Below, one piece after another: positions 1 to 5,012 of a stretch of DNA of 5,012 nt. Below the pieces are notes generated by a model. The model was not told the DNA's origin. It made no database searches and was given only the letters and a program-made list of their open reading frames with translations. The stretch's first letter is position 1. Every line of letters starts with the position of its first letter. Origin of the DNA: Thermoplasmata archaeon (GTDB taxonomy: Archaea; Thermoplasmatota; JAKEGO01); contig JAKEGO010000009.1 of NCBI GenBank assembly GCA_022615805.1, forward strand, positions 1 to 5,012. Reading direction: 5' to 3'. Both the position numbers and the translations under genes were made by a program.

Positions 1-675
1 ATGGCGAGCGGCCTCGAGCGGGTCTTCGAGATGGCGCCGGCTTTCAGGGCCGAGAGCCACGACACCACGCGTCACCTCAACGAATACCTCTCCGTGGACG
101 TCGAGATGTCGTTCGCCGACGAAGGAGACGCGATGGACGTACTCGCCGACGCGATCAAGGCGGGGATCGAGCGCGCGTCGTCGAGCCCGGCATACAAGGG
201 TCCAGCCCCGCCCGAGGGCATCGAGAGGATCACGTACGACGACGCGCTCGGGATCATAGCGGAAGGAGGGATCGAGGTTCCCTGGGGCTCGGACATCGAT
301 GCCGAGGCGCTCCGCATCCTCGCGGCCGCCAAGCCGGGATTCTACTTCATCGTCCGGTGGCCGCTCAAGACCAAGCCGTTCTACGTTCAGCCCGACGGCG
401 AATACGGCCTCGGCTTCGACCTCATGATGGGATACCTCGAGATAGCATCGGGCGCCCAGCGGGTCCACGACCACAGCCTCCTGATCGAGAGGATCCGCGC
501 CCTCGGCCTGGACCCTGCCGGTTTCGAGTTCTACCTGAAGGCTTTCCGGTACGGCATTCCGCCCCACGCCGGTTGGGGGATGGGCCTCGACAGGCTCGTC
601 CAGGTCCTGGTGGGCGCCGACAACGTGCGCGAGTGCGTCCTCTTCCCACGGGACATGAAGCGCCTCGTGCCATGA
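1..675 (+). CDS. aspS: Aspartyl-tRNA synthetase, archaeal type (5'-truncated, C-terminal half)
   Basis: Class II aminoacyl-tRNA synthetase that charges tRNA with aspartate in the cytoplasm. The 224 visible residues match the C-terminal half of archaeal AspRS, which is usually about 430-440 aa. Motif 2 is at residues 14-30 (AFRAES, then TRHLNE), with the ATP-contacting Arg16 and the Arg24-His25 pair. The acidic/Ser active-site region is at 146-156 (LEIASGAQRVH; Glu147, Ser150). Motif 3 is at 191-198 (GWGMGLDR, Arg198), followed by the typical ending LFPRD near residues 214-218. The ATG at position 1 is probably an internal methionine, because the N-terminal anticodon-binding OB domain and motif 1 are missing and must lie upstream. 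Whether the enzyme is discriminating or also makes Asp-tRNA(Asn) cannot be judged, since the anticodon domain is outside the window. The stop codon overlaps the ribosome binding site of the aminotransferase gene that follows. Confidence 0.95.
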   Translation: MASGLERVFEMAPAFRAESHDTTRHLNEYLSVDVEMSFADEGDAMDVLADAIKAGIERASSSPAYKGPAPPEGIERITYDDALGIIAEGGIEVPWGSDIDAEALRILAAAKPGFYFIVRWPLKTKPFYVQPDGEYGLGFDLMMGYLEIASGAQRVHDHSLLIERIRALGLDPAGFEFYLKAFRYGIPPHAGWGMGLDRLVQVLVGADNVRECVLFPRDMKRLVP

Positions 676-678
676 GGT
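674..678 (+). promoter_or_regulatory. Shine-Dalgarno site of the aminotransferase, overlapping the aspS stop
   Basis: GAGGT lies 6 nt before the ATG at 685 and shares two bases with the aspS TGA stop (673-675). It matches the anti-SD end of archaeal 16S rRNA (CACCTC). There is no room for a promoter between the genes, so ribosomes finishing aspS would sit on this site. This supports both the 685 start and translational coupling. Confidence 0.75.
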
Positions 679-684
679 CATCCC

Positions 685-1704
685 ATGCGCAGGTACACCC
701 TGGTCGAGTTCCTCGTCCGCGGTCGTGAAGCCAGGTACGACCTGACGGGGAGCACCGTCCCTCCCCTGACCCTCCGGGACCTCGGGATAGACGCCGATGA
801 GGTCGAACTCGGTTACAGCCCGTCCCTCGGCTCCGATGCCCTCAGATCGATGGTCAGCGACCTTTACGGGGTGGAACCGTCGCAGGTGATCGTCACGATG
901 GGGGCGTCCGAGGCGAACAACGTCGCCTTCCTGACAATGCTCGGCGAGGGACCCGCCCTGATCGAGAGGCCTTATTTCGAGCCGCTCTTCAACGTTCCGG
1001 ACGCCCTGGGCGCGAGGGTCGACGCAGTCCCGGGCGAGCGGTTCGTCGGAGCCCTGGCGGGCGGGGGCTACTCGATGGCCATCCTGGCGAACCCCAACAA
1101 CCCTGGCGAGGGACTCCACGACCCCGGGCCCGTCATCGAGGCCGCTGCCGATACGGGAGCAGCCGTCCTCTTCGACGAGATATACCTCCCGTTCGTCGAG
1201 GGCGGACGCTCGGCCATGGAGCAGGCGTCCGAGAGGGCGATGGTATCATGCTCGCTCTCCAAGGTGGCGGGGCTCGGCGGCATCAGGCTCGGGTGGCTCG
1301 TGGTCACGCCCGACCTCGTGGCCGAGGCCTCCCGCGTCAAGATGAACCTGAACCCCACGAACACGGCTCTCGGGGAGATGGCTGCCGTCAGATGCCTGGA
1401 GGATCTCGGACGGGTCCAGGAACGTGCCCGGAGGATCGTCCGCGAAGGGCGCGCGTCGCTCATGAGGAACGTCTCGGCGCTCACCGTCCCCGAGGGGGTC
1501 CTCCCCTTCGCCTACTGCCGTTACACTGACGGTCCCCCCTCTCTCGAGGTCGCCGAGCGGCTCCTCACCGATCACGACATATGCGTCCTTGCGGGCGAGT
1601 GCTTCGGCGGTGCAACGGCTTTCCGCGTGGCGACGGGTGGGCCCTCCGAGGGTGCGTACAAGGCCCTCGATATCGCGCTGACAGAGCAGGGCGTTCGCCC
1701 TTGA
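685..1704 (+). CDS. PLP-dependent class I/II aminotransferase (fold type I), substrate unknown
   Basis: Cytoplasmic pyridoxal-phosphate enzyme of the aspartate aminotransferase superfamily, 339 aa, a little shorter than the usual 360-400. All core positions are visible. GASEANN at 73-79 would hold the cofactor phosphate. ANPNNPGE at 135-142 carries the Asn that contacts the pyridine oxygen. FDEIY at 163-167 carries Asp164 and Tyr167. SLSK at 190-193 ends in the Schiff-base Lys193. GGIRLGW at 198-204 carries phosphate-binding Arg201. FRVATGG at 313-319 carries Arg314, equivalent to the substrate-carboxylate Arg of AspAT. The N-terminal pattern LGYSPSLGSDALR (42-54) is typical of the family. 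It is therefore expected to be catalytically competent. The amino donor and acceptor cannot be deduced from sequence alone. The start at 685 is supported by an SD site 6 nt upstream, and the gene is probably co-transcribed with aspS. Confidence 0.9.
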   Translation: MRRYTLVEFLVRGREARYDLTGSTVPPLTLRDLGIDADEVELGYSPSLGSDALRSMVSDLYGVEPSQVIVTMGASEANNVAFLTMLGEGPALIERPYFEPLFNVPDALGARVDAVPGERFVGALAGGGYSMAILANPNNPGEGLHDPGPVIEAAADTGAAVLFDEIYLPFVEGGRSAMEQASERAMVSCSLSKVAGLGGIRLGWLVVTPDLVAEASRVKMNLNPTNTALGEMAAVRCLEDLGRVQERARRIVREGRASLMRNVSALTVPEGVLPFAYCRYTDGPPSLEVAERLLTDHDICVLAGECFGGATAFRVATGGPSEGAYKALDIALTEQGVRP

Positions 1705-1713
1705 CCCCGTCTG

Positions 1714-1758
1714 CGTTCGCGGCCGATGGCCGATCCCGCCTGGAACCCCCTGCGAACG
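1714..1758 (+). terminator. Weak inverted repeat after the aminotransferase gene, possible 3'-end hairpin
   Basis: CGTTCGC (1714-1720) is complementary to GCGAACG (1752-1758), giving a 7-bp stem with a 31-nt loop. The loop contains the tandem GGCCGAT doublet (1721-1734). A hairpin at this place, 10 nt after the stop codon, could mark the end of the aspS-aminotransferase transcript. However, there is no T-rich tract after it, which archaeal terminators normally need, and a 7-bp match in GC-rich DNA may be chance. Confidence 0.2.
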
Positions 1759-1776
1759 TCTGATCGACCACAGCAA

Positions 1777-1796
1777 CGGTTAAGTATCAGTAACCG
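1777..1796. promoter_or_regulatory. Palindrome over a TATA-like box, candidate operator
   Basis: The perfect 6-bp arms CGGTTA (1777-1782) and TAACCG (1791-1796) are separated by 8 bp. The two half-site centres are about 14 bp apart, so a dimeric regulator would have to reach somewhat more than one helical turn. The left arm overlaps the TATA-like octamer TTAAGTAT (1780-1787), so a bound protein could block TBP. The gene downstream encodes a winged-helix protein, which makes autoregulation an obvious idea. Arms this short are expected about once in every few hundred bases by chance, so the call is tentative. Confidence 0.3.
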
Positions 1797-1820
1797 CGCC
1801 CACCAAACTCGATATATATA
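1780..1820 (+). promoter_or_regulatory. Promoter region of the membrane regulator: two candidate TATA boxes
   Basis: Two AT-rich boxes stand out in GC-rich DNA. The first is TTAAGTAT (1780-1787). With the usual archaeal spacing of about 25 nt it would start RNA near 1810 and leave a roughly 10-nt leader before the GTG at 1821, without a Shine-Dalgarno site. The second is the alternating ATATATATA (1812-1820). It would start RNA near 1840, just at the in-frame GTG at 1842, giving a leaderless mRNA. Both boxes are plausible and the sequence alone does not decide between them. Confidence 0.5.
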
Positions 1821-4634
1821 GTGGCCGAGGAATGGCCCATCGTGCATCGTGCGGTCCCGGCAACCTTCGTGCTCCTTATCGCCGCCTGCTCCATAGTGGC
1901 GGCGCCAGCCGGGGGCACGGTGCACGTGGATTCCACCTACGGCGGCGCGGCCGGCCCCTCCGACGGCACGGAGGAGCGGCCGTTCGTTTCCATCGCCGCG
2001 GCATTGGGTTCAGGCGACGATCCGATCGTCGTCCACGGCGGGCAATACAACGAGAGCGTCGTGCTGCAGGACGTCACACTGGTCGGGATGGACGCTCCCC
2101 TCCTGAGGGGGCACCTCACGACCCACGGGGACGCGGTGGTGACCGGGATGGATGTCGCGCCCCCCGCCCCGAGCGTGCTCGTCATCGACCTCGACCACGG
2201 CCAGTCTCCATCGGACAGGGCCGAGGCGTGGCGGGCCGCCCTCGGGGATTCGCTTGCCGGGATCGTGGGACGGGATGATGCCCTCCCCTTCGGGGAGGTC
2301 GATGTCATCGTCCTGACCGGAGAGGGGAGCGATGTCATCCTGGAGACCGCCATGGCCGCACTGCTGGACGAGGGCGTCGCGATAGTCCTCGACGGGCCGG
2401 TCCACCTCGGCGACGAGGACATGCAGGAGAGCCTCCTCGGTCCGATGGCCGGCGTCACATGGGCATTCACGATGTACCCCCCATCTGATACCCTCCGGTC
2501 GACGATCGACGGTTTCCTTGAACCGGAACCCCCGGTCACGATCGGACGCCTCAATGGCGGCTACTACTATCTTGCCTCATGCGAGGTCCCCGCCATCCAG
2601 GCGAGGATGCCCGGGGAATGGCGCCCCGTGGTGGGCCTGTCGCGTTCCGGCATCGCCGTCATGTCGATGCCTCTCGTCACGTACGACGCGGCATCGAGGG
2701 AGCCCATCGTCGGGGGCCTCATGGGGACAGTCCCCGTGATCGTTTCCTCGGGCGATGGCCTGTGGCTCGAGAACTCGACCGTGCATGGCGATGCCCTTTC
2801 CGTGTCGGGCGTCACCGACCTCGTCGGCGCTGAGGTCGGGGGGATCCGCGTCACCGGCGGGAAGGTCCGCGAGCGCGAGTGGCTACACCTGGAGTTCGAG
2901 GACTTCGAGGGGAGGCCGCTGCGCGACGTCGACGTCCTGGTCAGGGCATGGCCTGTGGGACATGGCGAAGGCATGACGCTCAAGGCGTACGCCACGCCTC
3001 TTTTCCGGGGCACCGACCCTTCTCCAGGGCCAGCCGGCGACCTGTACGTGCCGGTCCCCGTTCGGTCGCATGACGCGCTCGGCGGGCACTTCGTATGGAT
3101 AGGCGAGCTCAGGACCGTTTCCAACTGGGTCCACATGGAGGACCTTGGAATGGATGGCCCGGAGACGCTGCACCTCGTTTCACCGGACCCCGCGCCCCGT
3201 TCGGTCTCCTTCCTGCCTTCCCCGTTCACCCTGTCCGGCGCGACCCTCGACGTCGCCTGGAACTCATCGGCCGACGTCGACCTTGCCGGGTACGAGCTCC
3301 GCATCACGGGCTCCGACGGCACCTCCCTCGTCGAGCGTGGGCTCGAGCTCCCCCGGACATCGATACAGGTCCGGGACGGCATCAGGTACGACATCGAGCT
3401 CTCCGTCGTCGACATCGGGGGACGGCGGAGCGTGGCCAGCGCCGCGTGGACCTTGGTGCCGAACCTGCCTCCACCCGCCCCGGATGGGGTTTCCGTCACT
3501 GCCGTCGACACGGCGAGGGTCGAGGTGTCGTGGATCATCGATGACGCGCACGACCTCGACCGTTTCGAGGTAACGTACTCCGACCTCGATCGGCTCATGC
3601 ACGACGACACCAGGGGACCGGGCATCGGCCTTCGCATCGTCGATCCCGGCGTCAGGTCCGTCATGATCGACGGCCTGAGCGAGGACGCGGCGATATGGGT
3701 CAGGGTCACGTCCGTCGACCATCACGGCGCCTCGCGGGCCTCCGCGCTCGTGTCCGGGAGGACCGTGGGGACGCCGCCGGAGGTCACGTTCGACCCGATC
3801 CCCGCGACTGTCTCCGCCGATGTCGCCGTCATCTCGGGGATGGCGGAGGATGAAAGGCAGGTCGTGAGGGTCGAGTACCAGGTGGACTCCGGCCAGTGGC
3901 GCCATGCGTCGGGTCGCGAGAGGTGGGCGTTCTTCCTCGACGCCACATCGCTGGACCAGGGTGAGCACGAGATCGCTGTCCGAGCGACGGACGGGGCCGG
4001 CACGGGGACCGGGTCCTACACCGTGAGCGTCGCCCGTTCGGAAGGCGGAACTGCCCGCGTCCCGGTTCCTCCATATTATTATGCCATTCTGGCGGCTGGC
4101 ACCTTCCTGGTCATCATGGCGCTGACGCAGACGGGGACCTACCTGATGTTCTCGGCGATGGGCCTGCTCTACGCACGCCTGACCGGGAAGAAGGTGCTGG
4201 ACAACTACGTCCGCGGTAAGATCCACGGTTACATCATCGCGAACCCAGGCGGGCATTACTCCGAGATAATGCGAAAACTCGGGCTTACAAATGGCCTTTT
4301 CGCATACCACGTCAAGGTGCTCGAGCGGGAATCACTGGTGAAGTCCGTCATCGATGGCCGCCTCCGCCGCTTCTATCCGATAGGGATGAGGGTGGAGTCA
4401 GAGCGCGAGCTCGACACGGTCCAGGTGAGGCTCCTGAACATCATTTCCGAGAACCCCGGCATCACCCAGAAGGAGCTGTCGCTCGCGCTTGGCCTCAGGA
4501 AGCAGATGGTGAACCTGAACGTAAGGGCCATGTACCACGCCGGCCTCGTCGACATCGTCAAGAGCGGCCGTGAGACCCACCTCTATCTGATATCCCCCGA
4601 GGAAGGGGGGGACGCCCCCGGACCAACTCCGTGA
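1821..4634 (+). CDS. Membrane-anchored one-component regulator: beta-helix/FN3/Ig ectodomain, TM segment, tandem winged HTH
   Basis: Predicted one-piece sensor-regulator of 937 aa. Seen in order: a hydrophobic export segment (about 13-30); a beta-helix-like start at 34-112 with the DUF1565-type pattern DGTEERPFVSIAAAL; an alpha/beta domain at about 117-291 (strands VLVIDLD, VDVIVLTG and VAIVLDG, ending near SGIAVMSMPL); further beta-helix-like sequence at 302-349; an Ig/CarboxypepD-like segment at 350-453; FN3-like domains at about 459-546 and 549-648; an Ig-like domain at 650-738; a hydrophobic segment at 752-786; winged HTH 1 at 797-856 (recognition helix about 823-839); winged HTH 2 at 866-926; and an acidic, Pro/Gly-rich tail. 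The junction KKVLDNYVRGKIHGYIIANPG (790-810) is typical of euryarchaeal membrane wHTH proteins. The likely role is to sense something outside the cell and act on DNA inside; ligand and targets are unknown. No ATG occurs before codon 90, so the start is GTG at 1821 or at 1842. The 1842 start gives a cleaner signal peptide (MHRAVPATF) and has GAGGA at 1827-1831. An in-frame stop at 1791 rules out a longer protein. Confidence 0.85.
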   Translation: MAEEWPIVHRAVPATFVLLIAACSIVAAPAGGTVHVDSTYGGAAGPSDGTEERPFVSIAAALGSGDDPIVVHGGQYNESVVLQDVTLVGMDAPLLRGHLTTHGDAVVTGMDVAPPAPSVLVIDLDHGQSPSDRAEAWRAALGDSLAGIVGRDDALPFGEVDVIVLTGEGSDVILETAMAALLDEGVAIVLDGPVHLGDEDMQESLLGPMAGVTWAFTMYPPSDTLRSTIDGFLEPEPPVTIGRLNGGYYYLASCEVPAIQARMPGEWRPVVGLSRSGIAVMSMPLVTYDAASREPIVGGLMGTVPVIVSSGDGLWLENSTVHGDALSVSGVTDLVGAEVGGIRVTGGKVREREWLHLEFEDFEGRPLRDVDVLVRAWPVGHGEGMTLKAYATPLFRGTDPSPGPAGDLYVPVPVRSHDALGGHFVWIGELRTVSNWVHMEDLGMDGPETLHLVSPDPAPRSVSFLPSPFTLSGATLDVAWNSSADVDLAGYELRITGSDGTSLVERGLELPRTSIQVRDGIRYDIELSVVDIGGRRSVASAAWTLVPNLPPPAPDGVSVTAVDTARVEVSWIIDDAHDLDRFEVTYSDLDRLMHDDTRGPGIGLRIVDPGVRSVMIDGLSEDAAIWVRVTSVDHHGASRASALVSGRTVGTPPEVTFDPIPATVSADVAVISGMAEDERQVVRVEYQVDSGQWRHASGRERWAFFLDATSLDQGEHEIAVRATDGAGTGTGSYTVSVARSEGGTARVPVPPYYYAILAAGTFLVIMALTQTGTYLMFSAMGLLYARLTGKKVLDNYVRGKIHGYIIANPGGHYSEIMRKLGLTNGLFAYHVKVLERESLVKSVIDGRLRRFYPIGMRVESERELDTVQVRLLNIISENPGITQKELSLALGLRKQMVNLNVRAMYHAGLVDIVKSGRETHLYLISPEEGGDAPGPTP
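1827..1831 (+). promoter_or_regulatory. Possible Shine-Dalgarno site for the alternative GTG start at 1842
   Basis: GAGGA lies 10 nt before the in-frame GTG at 1842, slightly farther than usual. No SD-like sequence precedes the GTG at 1821, where the bases are only alternating A and T. This favours 1842 if initiation is SD-dependent. It would not matter if the transcript begins at 1842 itself. Confidence 0.3.
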
Positions 4635-4694
4635 TACCCCGGTTCCGGTAATCAGTCGGGGCGGACGGGGGCGAACTACGAGGGGTCCAGGGCG

Positions 4695-4711
4695 TTTCGA
4701 AAGATATTAAT
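4695..4711 (+). promoter_or_regulatory. BRE/TATA promoter of the CpgS-like gene
   Basis: TTTCGAAAG (4695-4703) provides a BRE-like purine run, followed directly by the TATA-like ATATTAAT (4704-4711). It is the only AT-rich spot in the 107-nt gap 4635-4741. A start of transcription about 25 nt downstream falls near 4732, leaving a leader of about 10 nt before the ATG at 4742. The gene therefore appears to be transcribed separately from the regulator upstream. The rest of the gap shows no gene and no T-rich terminator. Confidence 0.65.
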
Positions 4712-4732
4712 GACCCACGGGGATAGCGGGGC

Positions 4733-4738
4733 GGTGGT
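4733..4738 (+). promoter_or_regulatory. Shine-Dalgarno-like site of the CpgS-like gene
   Basis: GGTGGT, of which GGTG pairs with the archaeal anti-SD, ends 3 nt before the ATG at 4742. It supports this start, which also gives the expected family N-terminus (an IIIMGAAGRDF stretch within the first 15 residues). Confidence 0.5.
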
Positions 4739-4741
4739 CAC

Positions 4742-5012
4742 ATGACCGAGAAGATCATCATAATGGGAGCCGCTGGACGCGACTTCCATAATTTCAACGT
4801 CCTCTACCGCAACGATCCCAACGTCAGGGTCATCGCCTTCACCGCGACCCAGATACCCGATATCGCGGGCCGCCGGTACCCTCCGGCCCTCTCCGGTCCC
4901 AACCACCCGGATGGCATCCCGATATACCCCGAGGAGATGCTGGTCGAGCTCATCGGCAAGAACGGCGTCACGAAGGTCGTCTTCGCCTACAGCGACGTGT
5001 CCAACCAGTACG
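4742..5012 (+). CDS. cpgS: GTPase / cyclic 2,3-diphosphoglycerate synthetase-like protein (3'-truncated)
   Basis: Only the first 90 residues are present; the frame is open to the window edge, and family members run to about 450 aa. The N-terminus is diagnostic of the CpgS-like family: the Rossmann-type nucleotide loop IIIMGAAGRDFHNFN (5-19), FTATQIP (33-39), GRRYPPALSGP (43-53), IPIYPEE (59-65) and VVFAYSDVS (79-87). In Methanothermus fervidus the family founder makes cyclic 2,3-diphosphoglycerate, a compatible solute, from 2,3-diphosphoglycerate and ATP. Many archaeal and bacterial homologues are simply annotated as GTPases with untested function, so the symbol marks the family and not a proven reaction. 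The P-loop kinase/GTPase part would lie beyond the window. It has its own promoter and sits 107 nt after the membrane regulator. Confidence 0.8.
   Translation, partial: MTEKIIIMGAAGRDFHNFNVLYRNDPNVRVIAFTATQIPDIAGRRYPPALSGPNHPDGIPIYPEEMLVELIGKNGVTKVVFAYSDVSNQY

Noticed and set aside
1691..1720. GCGTTCGC occurring twice (1691-1698 and 1713-1720), considered as a direct repeat or attachment site
   Set aside because: Only 8 bp, the first copy is inside the aminotransferase coding end, and no mobile-element gene is nearby.
2301..2340. GATGTCATC repeated within the regulator gene
   Set aside because: It encodes two Asp-Val-Ile strand segments (DVIVL and DVIL) in the alpha/beta domain. Similar codons for similar residues explain it.
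2567..3709. Long open frame (380 codons) on the minus strand
   Set aside because: It lies wholly inside the regulator gene on the other strand, and its product is rich in Ser, Arg, Pro and Thr with no recognisable motif. Strong GC bias at third positions leaves few stop codons on the opposite strand, which explains it.
3264..4310. Long open frame (348 codons) on the minus strand
   Set aside because: Antisense to the FN3/Ig/TM part of the regulator. The translation is low-complexity, rich in Arg, Asp, Gly and Pro, without a fold signature. The + strand reading has coherent domains.
4637..4661. Possible hairpin CCCCG...CGGGG just after the regulator stop codon, considered as a terminator
   Set aside because: The stem is only 5 bp with a 15-nt loop, and no T-rich run follows. 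Runs of C and G are common here by composition.
4676..4906. Minus-strand frame of 76 codons over the gap and the start of the CpgS-like gene
   Set aside because: It runs against the clearly conserved CpgS-like N-terminus and across its promoter, and its product has no recognisable features.

Overview
This window looks like chromosomal DNA from a GC-rich archaeon, most likely a euryarchaeon of the Thermoplasmatota type. Four things suggest this: an archaeal-type aspartyl-tRNA synthetase, BRE/TATA-like AT-rich boxes standing out before two genes, a GTG-initiated envelope protein with archaeal-style tandem winged helices at its C-terminus, and a CpgS-like gene. The lineage is inferred from gene content and style; there is no rRNA in the window. 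All four genes are on the + strand.

Layout. Positions 1-675 hold the C-terminal half of aspS, cut off by the window edge. It is followed 9 nt later, with a Shine-Dalgarno sequence overlapping the aspS stop codon, by a compact PLP-dependent class I/II aminotransferase (685-1704). The two look like one translationally coupled unit. A 116-nt gap (1705-1820) has a weak inverted repeat near its start, a 6-bp-arm palindrome over a TATA-like box, and a run of alternating A/T just before the next gene.

The largest gene (1821-4634, 937 aa) is the item of most interest. It encodes a predicted membrane-spanning one-component regulator. An exported N-terminal part carries a beta-helix-like start, an apparently nested alpha/beta domain, an Ig/CarboxypepD-like segment, two FN3-like domains and a further Ig-like domain. 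Then come a hydrophobic segment and two cytoplasmic winged helix-turn-helix domains. Such a protein could pass an extracellular signal directly to DNA without a kinase or response regulator. Its ligand and target genes cannot be read from the window, but the palindrome in its own promoter is a candidate autoregulatory site.

A 107-nt gap (4635-4741) contains a clear BRE/TATA promoter for the last gene (4742 to beyond 5012). That gene is the start of a GTPase/cyclic 2,3-diphosphoglycerate synthetase-like protein (CpgS family). No RNA genes, CRISPR arrays or mobile elements were seen.
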